Source: a virus
Length of the DNA: 29,599 bases
Virus record (IMG/VR): IMGVR_UViG_3300032267_001872
Span: 1 to 29,599 of that record
Strand: one strand, 5' to 3'
In this document: piece after piece, positions 7,317 to 15,324 of the stretch
Layout of the letters: each line of letters starts with the position of its first letter
Numbering within the stretch: position 1 is the stretch's first letter
Program-made: the position numbers and the translations under genes
Notes under the pieces: model-generated
Databases searched by the model: none
Told to the model about the DNA's origin: nothing
The model's input: only the letters and a program-made list of their open reading frames with translations

Positions 7317-7813
7317 ACCGAGCCGTAATCCATAAATTCTGATTGTCTAGATATGTCTTTAACAAAATAAGCACAAGGTGGATTATCCCCATCTGTTAAA
7401 GGTACTGCAAGTATTTGTCCTGATTTAATTTTAGGAAAGTACCATTTGACTTCTTGATAAATGTCTACAATATCTATTTCTGCAAATTCGGGTCTTGACC
7501 CAGTTATCGGATTATATATAAATGCAGAAAAACCTCGATCGTTCAAACTAGTTATTGGCAGTACATGTAGTTCTCCTTGTTCCGGATCTCCTATAATCAT
7601 CTTCCAATCTAGCGGCATTTTTATTTTATGTTTTCCTATTTGTAATACTGCTGCTGGGGCATTGAAAGATTCTAAAAATATTAGTGGTATAAAAAAATAA
7701 TCAGGATCAGCTGGGTTAGAGTTATCCAGCACGGCGAATCTTAATTTGTCATCCACATATTCTGGTATTTTTTCTAGTATGTATGTTTTATTTTCTAATG
7801 TAAGGATTTTCAT
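7310..7813 (-). CDS. Conserved phage protein of unknown function
   Basis: A 167-residue protein of mainly beta character: KTYILEKIPEYVDDKLRFAVLDNS, then DPDYFFIPLIFLESF, AAVLQIGKHKIKMPLDW and a proline-rich C-terminus. The central IGKHKIKMPLDWKMIIGDPEQGELHVLPI segment looks like a small barrel; proteins with this stretch are, as I recall, conserved in marine T4-like phages without assigned role. The start lies 26 bases inside the end of uvsW, so it is read from the same transcript. No signal peptide, membrane segment or catalytic set is seen. Confidence 0.65.
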   Translation of the reverse strand: MKILTLENKTYILEKIPEYVDDKLRFAVLDNSNPADPDYFFIPLIFLESFNAPAAVLQIGKHKIKMPLDWKMIIGDPEQGELHVLPITSLNDRGFSAFIYNPITGSRPEFAEIDIVDIYQEVKWYFPKIKSGQILAVPLTDGDNPPCAYFVKDISRQSEFMDYGSVW

Positions 7814-9257
7814 AATCTATCTTTTGTATATTATACGGGTAATTGGCCTCTTTGTAAAACTTTTTTCTTTGCCCAAGATGTCTTTTTGCAAATTTACAAC
7901 TAGAAGTTATATCCCATATGTTAACGTGATCTTTGTCTTCTGCTTTCCTTATACCTCTACCAATGCTCTGTATTACACGCACAAAGCTCTTGCCGGGCTC
8001 TATTAATACAAGATTAAAGATTCTAGGTATGTTTATTCCCACAGATGCTACACCATAGGTAGCAATAATAACTTTGTGTTGTGCTATAGAAACTTCGTCA
8101 TAGTGTTCTTTTCTTTCAGTATTCTTTGTAGAACCAGATATAAACACACTGTCTGGTATTTTCTTTTCTAACAATTCTCCAGCAGATATTCTATCCACTA
8201 GAATCATTGTATTACCTGTAGTCGCAATATCCTCAATGGTTTTTGCAATCCACGACATTCGAGTTTCGTCTGTGGTTAACCATTTTAATTCTTCTTGATA
8301 ATTTTTAAATTCTGGATGGTCCTGCGTTTGTAGAACATTCACATTACATTGTGCCAACACACCTTTGTCTTGTAATTCTTTGGCTGCTATTTTATTCGCT
8401 ACTTCTCCTATGCTGCATTTTAATCCATAAAATTCATAATCTGCTTTCGGTACTGTGCCAGTAAGTCCCCAACGTATGCCGCATTTAGCAAATGGACCAG
8501 TGAGCATTCTTTTTAACACATCAGCCTTGGCCATGTGTACTTCATCCACTATAATAGTATTAATATTTTCTATAGCTTCAAGGAATGCTGTAGTTTCATC
8601 ATCGCGGCTTTTCTTTTCCAGTATGTTTAATGATTGCCAAGTAGCAATTGTGTTGTGTCTGCCCAATTCTTTTCGATCTCCATAGTATACTCCTACGTCT
8701 AGATTACAAGCCAAAAAATCTTCTTCTGTCTGTGTAACAAGACTTTTATTTGGCACAAAAGTCAAAGTACGTCCATAATTTTCAACCAATCTACATAGAG
8801 CCGCAGTGACAATTGTTTTGCCTGCTCCTGTGGCAATCTCTTGAATACATTGAGGATTCTCTAGGAATTTGTTTATAGTTTCTACTTGATAATCTCTTAA
8901 TGTTATGGCTTGTCCAGCACAAGGATGATGCTTCGGCCAGTTAATATCAGATAGATAATTTTCATCTATTAATTTAAATTGAAAGTTGTGCGGAGTTCTT
9001 TGATCTTCTAATTCCACATACACTCCGGCATCTTCTAGGATGGGTAATATTTCTCCCACCAATGCTAGATAGGTATTGCCTCCTAAACCAAAGAAACTGA
9101 CTTTGCCGTCCCATCTGCCCAGTTTTACTGCTGGTAGATGTCGAGCATACGGTATTTCAAATTTAAATTTATTGCTGAGTGACTTTCTATGTTCTAGAGA
9201 AAGATTTTCAAATTTAACGTTTACTTCGTCTTTAATTACTAATTTGCATGAACTCAT
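7788..9257 (-). CDS. uvsW: Recombination and branch-migration helicase UvsW
   Basis: A 489-residue superfamily 2 helicase, close to T4 UvsW (about 500). T4 UvsW unwinds R-loops and branch-migrates recombination intermediates, helping the switch to recombination-dependent replication. An N-terminal about 105-residue accessory domain (ARHLPAVKLGRWDGKVSFF) precedes the motor. Motif Q-like ITLRDYQ is at 118-124, Walker A IATGAGKT at 141-148, DEVH at 238-241, LTGT at 265-268, and motif VI QSIGRGIRK near the C-terminus. The start forms an ATGA overlap with the stop of the 454-residue gene, so the two are tightly coupled. Confidence 0.95.
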   Translation of the reverse strand: MSSCKLVIKDEVNVKFENLSLEHRKSLSNKFKFEIPYARHLPAVKLGRWDGKVSFFGLGGNTYLALVGEILPILEDAGVYVELEDQRTPHNFQFKLIDENYLSDINWPKHHPCAGQAITLRDYQVETINKFLENPQCIQEIATGAGKTIVTAALCRLVENYGRTLTFVPNKSLVTQTEEDFLACNLDVGVYYGDRKELGRHNTIATWQSLNILEKKSRDDETTAFLEAIENINTIIVDEVHMAKADVLKRMLTGPFAKCGIRWGLTGTVPKADYEFYGLKCSIGEVANKIAAKELQDKGVLAQCNVNVLQTQDHPEFKNYQEELKWLTTDETRMSWIAKTIEDIATTGNTMILVDRISAGELLEKKIPDSVFISGSTKNTERKEHYDEVSIAQHKVIIATYGVASVGINIPRIFNLVLIEPGKSFVRVIQSIGRGIRKAEDKDHVNIWDITSSCKFAKRHLGQRKKFYKEANYPYNIQKIDYENPYIRK

Positions 9258-10591
9258 ATAGATTGTAGTATAATGTCAGATGGCATCTGACTCATATAAT
9301 ACAACCTTTTTGGCAAACTTTCAACCAATCTGTCTAGAGTGTTAGTAGACATCGGCCATCTAGGATTATCCTGTAACATAAAGGCAACACAGGGCTTAAT
9401 ACCGGACTTTAACAGCGTTCTTGGTATTTTGTTTCTAACAAATATAATTTTAGTTGCAGCAGTAATTTTACGATTGCTAATACTTAACTCGTGCATCTCT
9501 TTCCAATCAGCATATATCTTTGCTCGTTCTTCCATAGAACTATCTGCACCATAAACAAAATTAGCAGAAGGAAACTGTTCCAGTTCAGGATTAGTATTGC
9601 CGTTTATAGGAGTATCAAATTCAAAACCAAAAGCGATATTATCTTTTGATATACCCGCAGATTCAAATGCTCTCAACCATTCGTGAATTGTAATAATTTC
9701 TTCTTTGGATTGTATGTCTCCACTAAATGGACATAATGCTGGTAAATCGTTTAACTTTATAATTGCTTCTAATAGTGTTTTCTTATCATAAATTTTTCTG
9801 TCTACAAACAAGTTAGTGCCCGATGCATATGCTATCTTCTCTGCTAGAGTGTTTGCAGGGGGTGAGTTATTCCTTGTGTAAGAAACACCAAGTTGTTTCA
9901 CATGGTCTCTTTGTTGAAGATATGACAGCGATTGGCAATGTTCCTGCCAATATTCTTGTAGAGATGCCGGAGCATTAATAAATCTTATAGAACTAACATC
10001 TATATCTGCAATAATAGGACGATACTGTTTCTTTTCTTGTTTGATTTCTTCATAATCTTCTAATATTTTTGTTTTAAGTATATTAAAATCATATCTTACA
10101 GCAATCAAAGTAGCATAGTAGGCCACTGTGTCGGTGTAGTTCATAGTCCATTTTTTGTTTTCACCGTCGTACAGCATAGGAACCAATCCTTGTGTTTTCT
10201 TTTTAAGACATCTTATCAATGATATAAATTTTTCATTGTAAGGGAATCGCATCTCTAATATTTCTCTACCATCTTCGGCGGCAAACGTATCTATACTTTT
10301 GTCAAAGCTAATTGTCCTAAATGGTTGATCATATCGTGGATTGTTTATTAATTCATCAGTGTCAAATCCAAACTTGTCTAGGAGTGTTTTATATCTTTTT
10401 AAGAACATCATGGCTAGATTAGCCTGCTTCTCTGTCCAAGCATAAGGAGCATCTGCTAGACTCTGTATGGTTTTAAAATCTTTATCATGCACCCCAGAAT
10501 TCTGGAAAATACCCCCAGTATTATAGGCCAGTACTCTAAGAGCAGCTTCTAAAGACTCTAATCTACGTAGCGGTATTTTTGAATTTGTCAT
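9254..10591 (-). CDS. Large unknown protein coupled to UvsW
   Basis: A 445-residue protein from ATG 10591 (MTNSKIPLRRLESLEAALR). A longer reading from TTG 10618 begins inside the promoter and is rejected. There is no Walker A. Residues about 120-165 read FPYNEKFISLIRCLKKKTQGL followed by DGENKKWTMNYTDT, a layout resembling the HARP/SNF2-associated DNA-structure recognition module (aromatic strand, 'iK.i.g', conserved WT). The C-terminal half has alternating hydrophobic strands (KIIFVRNKIPRTLLKSG, KPCVAFMLQDN) that could be an inactive RecA-like fold. ATGA coupling to uvsW suggests partnership with that helicase. All functional statements are inference; homologues in marine phages are, as far as I recall, uncharacterised. 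Confidence 0.75.
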   Translation of the reverse strand: MTNSKIPLRRLESLEAALRVLAYNTGGIFQNSGVHDKDFKTIQSLADAPYAWTEKQANLAMMFLKRYKTLLDKFGFDTDELINNPRYDQPFRTISFDKSIDTFAAEDGREILEMRFPYNEKFISLIRCLKKKTQGLVPMLYDGENKKWTMNYTDTVAYYATLIAVRYDFNILKTKILEDYEEIKQEKKQYRPIIADIDVSSIRFINAPASLQEYWQEHCQSLSYLQQRDHVKQLGVSYTRNNSPPANTLAEKIAYASGTNLFVDRKIYDKKTLLEAIIKLNDLPALCPFSGDIQSKEEIITIHEWLRAFESAGISKDNIAFGFEFDTPINGNTNPELEQFPSANFVYGADSSMEERAKIYADWKEMHELSISNRKITAATKIIFVRNKIPRTLLKSGIKPCVAFMLQDNPRWPMSTNTLDRLVESLPKRLYYMSQMPSDIILQSI

Positions 10592-10614
10592 TTTTAAGAT
10601 AATTACAGTATAGC
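10585..10614 (+). promoter_or_regulatory. Possible promoter for the SprT-like gene
   Basis: Plus strand: -35 TTGTCA (10585-10590) and -10-like TATAGC (10609-10614), 18 bases apart. It overlaps the oppositely oriented promoter at 10607-10634, so the two would compete for polymerase. The gene start at 10651 has GGAG 7 bases upstream. Confidence 0.4.
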
Positions 10615-10634
10615 ACAAAGGACGAAAAAGTCAA
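10607..10634 (-). promoter_or_regulatory. Sigma-70-type promoter for the uvsW operon
   Basis: Minus strand: -35 TTGACT (10629-10634) and -10 TATACT (10607-10612), 16 bases apart, each 5 of 6 to consensus. Transcription would start near 10600, only about 9 bases before the ATG at 10591, with no Shine-Dalgarno. It can drive the operon 10591 to 5176. Confidence 0.6.
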
Positions 10635-10650
10635 CAGTGTTGGAGCTTTT

Positions 10651-11055
10651 ATGAGAAGAAAAAGAGCATTAAAATTAAGACGTAAAATACAAGTGGAAAC
10701 ACTTAACGATAAGGGTCCTTATCTTACCAACAGACATGCTATAGACCTTTGGTTTCGTTACATCAATCGAGCAGTGTTTGATAACCAGTTGCCCAATTTT
10801 CACAAGATATTAATCAAGAAATGGTTAAAGCGGGCCATGGGACAGGTGTGTGCATATCCGGACAAAAATCCTAAAAGATTTGAACTGGAAATGTTAAAAA
10901 AATATAGAACCAAAAGAGATTTTATAGAGACACTGGCACACGAGATGATACATCTATATCAGTTTGCGTTGAAAAAGGACACCGGCAACCACAACAGTAT
11001 GTTCTATAGTTTTAGGTCAAGGTTTAAATTTATCGGCCTAGGACTTTCTCAGTAA
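10651..11055 (+). CDS. SprT-like zinc metalloprotease
   Basis: A 134-residue protein with the zincin motif HEMIH (H97, E98, H101) inside the helix ETLAHEMIHLYQF and a third ligand candidate H114 in GNHNSMF, the SprT/Spartan layout (HExxH then a downstream histidine). Before it lies the SprT-like W-helix (AIDLWFRYINRAVFDNQLP). Spartan proteins cleave DNA-protein crosslinks; the phage role is not established. The N-terminal 15 residues are strongly basic (RRKRALKLRRK), suitable for nucleic-acid contact. It is on the opposite strand to its neighbours and its 3' end overlaps the convergent GT42-like gene by 26 bases. The family call is solid; the substrate is unknown. Confidence 0.85.
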   Translation: MRRKRALKLRRKIQVETLNDKGPYLTNRHAIDLWFRYINRAVFDNQLPNFHKILIKKWLKRAMGQVCAYPDKNPKRFELEMLKKYRTKRDFIETLAHEMIHLYQFALKKDTGNHNSMFYSFRSRFKFIGLGLSQ

Positions 11056-11782
11056 ATTCCGCATAGGTCATTAATTGAGTATTTTTTAAATCTGTGCCTG
11101 TTTGTAGATGATGCAACGGTTCCGGGGGATTATCATGAACCACAATAAATTGACAATACGGCCTTTGTTTGATACAAATTCTAAATTGAGTCAACCATCC
11201 TTCGTGTGTAACATCGCTGTCTCTAGCACCATAATGTTGAGTATCTTGATAGATATTATTCAACTGTCCTTTGCCGTATTCTTTAAAATCAAAACCTATT
11301 AGATAGATATTTTTATGACCATGCACACACGCAGTCCAAAAAGCAGCAGAACCAGATACCCAATGAGGATTATTTGGTATTAAATTTAATTTTTTTTTAC
11401 TTCTAGTATATTCTAATGCAGGAGCATAACAAATAGATTTTTCATAAACTCTTTCATCCACTATGGTTTGTGAAATAAATCGATCCACCATAAAAAGATA
11501 ATCGGGAGTAAAATCTCTATATAGAGCATTACAACCATAAATTTGACCTGTGTCTTTTAAAAGATTTAAATCAAAATCCTTTCTAGAAGGACCATTACCA
11601 ATAATATAGGCATTGCCTCGTGGCACTGCTTTGACAGCGTCTTCAACATATTCTGTTTCTTGCGTTTTTTTACCGCCCTTGATTAGAATCCTAGTTATTA
11701 TAGTTTCTCCGGTATAGGGTTTCCACTCTATAGGCGTAACTGTGGTTAAGTCTTTATGTTTTATAGTTGGTTCAACAGTCAT
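11030..11782 (-). CDS. GT42/MptE-like (DUF115-type) transferase
   Basis: A 250-residue protein whose motifs follow the sialyltransferase GT42 and MptE/Maf-like fold: AYIIGNGPSRKDFD (GNGPS at 62-66), YGCNALYRDFTPDYLFMVD (83-100), SGSAAFWTACVHGHKNIYLIGFDF (143-166). GNGPS is the nucleotide-binding turn in Campylobacter CstI/CstII, and the SG-x-hydrophobic-ACA-x-G plus GxDF segment is also shared. The N-terminal 50 residues are an additional basic segment. Likely roles are transfer of a CMP-linked or other nucleotide sugar, or flagellin/surface glycosylation type chemistry. It directly follows the stop of the next gene (TAA then ATG, no gap) at the left edge of the sugar island. Donor identity cannot be read from the sequence. 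Confidence 0.65.
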   Translation of the reverse strand: MTVEPTIKHKDLTTVTPIEWKPYTGETIITRILIKGGKKTQETEYVEDAVKAVPRGNAYIIGNGPSRKDFDLNLLKDTGQIYGCNALYRDFTPDYLFMVDRFISQTIVDERVYEKSICYAPALEYTRSKKKLNLIPNNPHWVSGSAAFWTACVHGHKNIYLIGFDFKEYGKGQLNNIYQDTQHYGARDSDVTHEGWLTQFRICIKQRPYCQFIVVHDNPPEPLHHLQTGTDLKNTQLMTYAEFTEKVLGR

Positions 11783-12655
11783 TTATTTTATATATTTCTC
11801 TTTTAACCTTTCTCTAATTCTAGCCCACGGCATGCCATCTTTAATTTCTTGTGTGGTCCATTCGGTATAAGAAAGTTTGTTTGCCCAATTTTGTCTAGCA
11901 GGCATGGCTGGATGTTCAATATCTGACAACGTAACATTGCCAACATCGTGGCATAGACTAGACTCACTTACAAAAACAGGTATACCACCAATCACTGCTT
12001 CCATGGCAGGATTACTAGAATGATTTACAACTGCCCATGTTGATTTAAGTACTTTTTTAAAATCAGTATCATCATAAGTGTTCCAATCTCTTTGAGGTTT
12101 TTTAATTCTTACATGAGGGTATTTTTTCTCATCAAAATCAAAAGTGTTCCTAGGATGTGGTCTTATTAATATTGGTTTTTGACTATACTTTCTAATTTCT
12201 TGTATTTGTTTTTCAATCCAATTGGTCATACGAGGATTTTTCTTCCATTGGTTGCTGGTGTCATGCTGTCCACATATTACTATTACATTTCCTGTTTGTT
12301 TCCATGGTTTCATCTCAATATTGAATAACGGCCATCTTTTATTATCAAACGTTTGATTAGCGAAATCAGCATCTCTATTAATTCCGTTTATTCCCATCTT
12401 CCAAGTAACGTTTCTTTTGAGTCCTCCTACTTCCATAACTACTACAGGTTTCTTTTGTGCTTGATAACTGTCCCATATTTTTTTATTACCGGCCATTCTT
12501 CCTAACCATAACACAGACCAAATCACAGCAACATCACAATCTCGATCTTCATTGATGTATACTTCTTCTCCCTTCGAACGTAGATGATCAATGAGAGCAG
12601 CAAACACAGGCTTGCTGTTAATACTACCGTTGTCTGGAAATAGTGCTATCCTCAT
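11783..12655 (-). CDS. Capsule-polysaccharide-type transferase, copy 1
   Basis: A 290-residue protein beginning MRIALFPDNGSINSKPV. The ATG at 12655 forms a perfect ATGA overlap with the preceding stop; the longer reading from 12697 is rejected. It has two Rossmann-like halves: N-terminal DVAVIWSVLW, then PILIRPHPRNTFDF (a conserved RPHP turn) and AVVNHSSNPAMEAVIGGIPVFVS, the 'hidden in a repeat' donor-site segment of capsule-synthesis (KpsC/KpsS, Capsule_synth) and related GT-B transferases. The C-terminus YTEWTTQEIKDGMPW is shared with the three other copies in this island (15325, 16298, 19650). A sugar transferase acting on a surface polymer is likely; substrate unknown. Confidence 0.7.
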   Translation of the reverse strand: MRIALFPDNGSINSKPVFAALIDHLRSKGEEVYINEDRDCDVAVIWSVLWLGRMAGNKKIWDSYQAQKKPVVVMEVGGLKRNVTWKMGINGINRDADFANQTFDNKRWPLFNIEMKPWKQTGNVIVICGQHDTSNQWKKNPRMTNWIEKQIQEIRKYSQKPILIRPHPRNTFDFDEKKYPHVRIKKPQRDWNTYDDTDFKKVLKSTWAVVNHSSNPAMEAVIGGIPVFVSESSLCHDVGNVTLSDIEHPAMPARQNWANKLSYTEWTTQEIKDGMPWARIRERLKEKYIK

Positions 12656-13560
12656 TTTAATGACGTTGGTGCTTTCTTCCAATAATCTATATCCCACACA
12701 TTGGCAGGAGCATCTTTCATCGCGGGTCTCAAATCAGTTTTAGCACTGCTGCCTACTTTTTTTCTCTTGCCTTTCATATGATCCATATATAAACCCAATT
12801 CGCTGTTTACAAACACATGATGGCCCTTGACATTTTTAGCATAACCAATATCATTCACTTCTATGTTATATGTTTTTTGAAATTGTTTTACAAGGTGCCA
12901 GAACAAAAAACTATCATGCCATTCCAATAATTTAAAAACATCATCTGTAACGAATAATTTTTCCCATTCTTTTACAAATTCTTGTATATTAGAATGTCGT
13001 AAATTGTAGCCTACAAATCCACACTCTGGATATTTCCCCCCATCGTTTAGGGAAAATCTTTCTCTGCCTAGATAGGTCACCATAGTATTGTTGGGTAACA
13101 GTGTTTTGAGAAAGTCTAACGGTATTGGTCTAAAAGTAAATGTATCTGCGTCGATCCATATTATATAATCATAATCTTTAGAATTGCGTATGGCATTGAC
13201 CACACAAAAAACTTTATTACTGAATCTCACAGCGTCCCAAAGGAATGATCCTTTGTTTTTATCTTGTCCTCCTTGTTGTTGCAGGGCAGCAGGTCTCTTA
13301 ACACCACCTGCAATTTCTTGTAACTCTCCACACGCCACGGGATCATTTTTATGTTTGTTTTTAAATTTAAAAAGTTCTGGTTCAGCTGCATTGAGATCAA
13401 CCCACTGTATTCTAGGATGGTCGTAGTTGGGCTTGGGTTCTTCGAGATAAACTACTAAATCTGTTTCTATAGGCCATTGTTCAGCAATGCTCTTAATACC
13501 TCTACCAGAATAAAGATCCCATGTACCTGGTTTGTAGGAAGTAATTACTTTGATTTTCAT
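12652..13560 (-). CDS. GT-A fold glycosyltransferase
   Basis: A 302-residue protein with the metal and nucleotide-sugar binding DxD motif as DAD at 137-139 within the strand DYIIWIDADTF, preceded by a nucleotide-binding N-terminal strand (KIKVITSYKPGTWD). Further conserved-looking segments are ECGFVGYNL and WHDSFLFWHLV (acceptor or catalytic side), typical of GT-A enzymes that act on polysaccharides. The protein has no signal peptide or membrane helix and should be cytoplasmic. It is followed by copy 1 of the capsule-type family through an ATGA overlap. A 44-base gap separates it from the asparagine-synthase gene; the gap holds a perfect 7-bp palindrome across that gene's stop. Confidence 0.8.
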   Translation of the reverse strand: MKIKVITSYKPGTWDLYSGRGIKSIAEQWPIETDLVVYLEEPKPNYDHPRIQWVDLNAAEPELFKFKNKHKNDPVACGELQEIAGGVKRPAALQQQGGQDKNKGSFLWDAVRFSNKVFCVVNAIRNSKDYDYIIWIDADTFTFRPIPLDFLKTLLPNNTMVTYLGRERFSLNDGGKYPECGFVGYNLRHSNIQEFVKEWEKLFVTDDVFKLLEWHDSFLFWHLVKQFQKTYNIEVNDIGYAKNVKGHHVFVNSELGLYMDHMKGKRKKVGSSAKTDLRPAMKDAPANVWDIDYWKKAPTSLK

Positions 13561-13597
13561 ATATAAACTTTCATATATTTACTGATACAAATCTTTT

Positions 13598-13612
13598 ATG
13601 AATATTATTCAT
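13598..13612. repeat. Palindrome across the asnB-like stop codon
   Basis: ATGAATA-T-TATTCAT is a perfect 7-bp inverted repeat that includes the TAA stop of the asparagine-synthase gene. No T-run follows on the minus strand, so it is not an evident intrinsic terminator. It may be a weak mRNA hairpin or chance in AT-rich DNA. Confidence 0.4.
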
Positions 13613-15323
13613 GCATATCATATCTTTTGATCCAATCTTGCATTACCCAAGACGGAATGAGAGCTTTACTTGCCTTTTGGCTTACTGTAACTCGATCTAA
13701 TATAGATTTTTTCCCCATGCTGCTCGCATAAAAGTTTTTTAAATCTTTATCAGTGCCTGCGGCCAACCACTGTCCAATTGGCACAGTCCAACCAGTTTTT
13801 GGTTTATTGATTATAGCATCTGGCAGTAATCCTTTGTAGGCAATTTTGGTTAATAATTTGGTTTCATGTTTATCTTTTCCTATTTTATAACTCGTTGGTA
13901 TGTCTAGACAGTATTGCATAAACATCTTTGTGGTCAAAGGAAATCGTCCTTCCATACCGAATGCCATGCCATACTTGTCATTCCTAGCAAAGAATTCATT
14001 GGGTGCTTGTGCCACACAATCAAGTGCCATATAAGATGCTACGGGATCTGCGGGATTCCATAGAGTATCAGGATACAATTTTATTAACTCTTCTCTCAAT
14101 ACAGATGCTGACAGAGTAGGTACACCCACCACTAGCGGTCTTTTTATTCTTTGTAACCATTTGTCTATTATGCTGCTCCATGAATTAAATTTTTCATCTT
14201 TCATCTTCCAGTACTTAGGATACCCTCCTAGGATTTCATCACCCATATCGCCAGCCATGGTTATGATTGTGCCGGCTTCAGATAATTTACGATTGGTATG
14301 ATAGTACATGCTCATGCTGGGATTGTACACAGGTTGCTCCATGAAGTAGATGCTGTTATCCCATGCTGCAATAACATCAGCAGGAGTAATAATGACTTCT
14401 GTATGATTAAACTTTTCTTGCTCGGCTAATATTTTTGCACAAGCAGCATCACTGTTATAATCTTCGTCTGTTATGATATTAGGGTTCATTCGGTTAGTAA
14501 ATGTATTCACTGCACCGTGTATCTTCATCATCTCGTAGGCTATTACACTGCTGTCTAATCCACCACTGAGAAATACTCCTATCTGTCTTCGTCCTATGCT
14601 GCACATCTGCACGGTCTTTCTAGCCTTATTTCTAAACTCTGCAGGATCAAAAGAAGAATTAGATCTAGGGGTGATATAAATTCTTTCTGATGATTTTATT
14701 CTTTTATTTGTGCAATCGTATACAATTGTTTCTCCAGGCATCAATTGTTTTATGTTGGTGAAGAATGTGTTCCTAGTGGCATTGATGCCTGTGAGACTCA
14801 TACAACTGATTGCCAACTGATCTATCTTTCTAGAGTTAGGCACTCGATCCAGCATGCCTTTTATTTCAGAACCAAATATTAATCCTTCTGCTGTTTCGGC
14901 ATAGTATAGAGGTTTAATACCGGCGTGATCTCGACTCAATATCAGTTGTTTTGTTTGAGTGTTATAATAGGCAAAGGCATGCATACTATCGATCTGCTCA
15001 ACAAATTTTTCACCATAGTGATCCAACCCCCATGCTAGTAATTCTGTGTCACATGTGGTCTTGGGTTTAAATTCTGTATATTTTTTTATTAGATCAAAAT
15101 AATTAAAGATTTCTCCATTATAGATCAATATGTTGCCTCGCTCAGTACGCCATGGTTGATGCGAAACCGTGGGTTGATCGGTTATGCTCAAAAGATTGTG
15201 TCCTAGAGTAACATAATCATCGTTCCAGATATCATGTCCATCCGGTCCTCGATGTTCGCAAATCTTTATATACTTTTCTACAAATTCTCTGTCTCGTTTG
15301 GTTATACCATATATGCCACACAT
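13605..15323 (-). CDS. asnB: Glutamine-dependent asparagine-synthase-type amidotransferase
   Basis: A 572-residue AsnB-family protein, complete. The Ntn glutaminase domain starts with catalytic C2 (MCGIYGI) and has RGPDG at 25-29, NGEIFNY at 69-75 and SRDHAGIKPLYY near 130-141. The synthetase domain has the ATP-pyrophosphatase loop SGGLDSS at 253-259 and a downstream MAGDMGDEILGGYPKYW segment typical of the family. AsnB makes asparagine from aspartate, but members in polysaccharide loci amidate sugar acids or other carboxylates. Its place between glycosyltransferases favours the second role; free asparagine supply to a streamlined host remains possible. It is 1 base from the stop of the preceding gene, with AGGA upstream of its ATG. 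Confidence 0.93.
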   Translation of the reverse strand: MCGIYGITKRDREFVEKYIKICEHRGPDGHDIWNDDYVTLGHNLLSITDQPTVSHQPWRTERGNILIYNGEIFNYFDLIKKYTEFKPKTTCDTELLAWGLDHYGEKFVEQIDSMHAFAYYNTQTKQLILSRDHAGIKPLYYAETAEGLIFGSEIKGMLDRVPNSRKIDQLAISCMSLTGINATRNTFFTNIKQLMPGETIVYDCTNKRIKSSERIYITPRSNSSFDPAEFRNKARKTVQMCSIGRRQIGVFLSGGLDSSVIAYEMMKIHGAVNTFTNRMNPNIITDEDYNSDAACAKILAEQEKFNHTEVIITPADVIAAWDNSIYFMEQPVYNPSMSMYYHTNRKLSEAGTIITMAGDMGDEILGGYPKYWKMKDEKFNSWSSIIDKWLQRIKRPLVVGVPTLSASVLREELIKLYPDTLWNPADPVASYMALDCVAQAPNEFFARNDKYGMAFGMEGRFPLTTKMFMQYCLDIPTSYKIGKDKHETKLLTKIAYKGLLPDAIINKPKTGWTVPIGQWLAAGTDKDLKNFYASSMGKKSILDRVTVSQKASKALIPSWVMQDWIKRYDMHE

Positions 15324-15324
15324 A

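Noticed and set aside
10592-10618. Nine-codon N-terminal extension of the 445-residue protein from TTG 10618
   Set aside because: It lies within the promoter of the gene, upstream of the likely transcript start.
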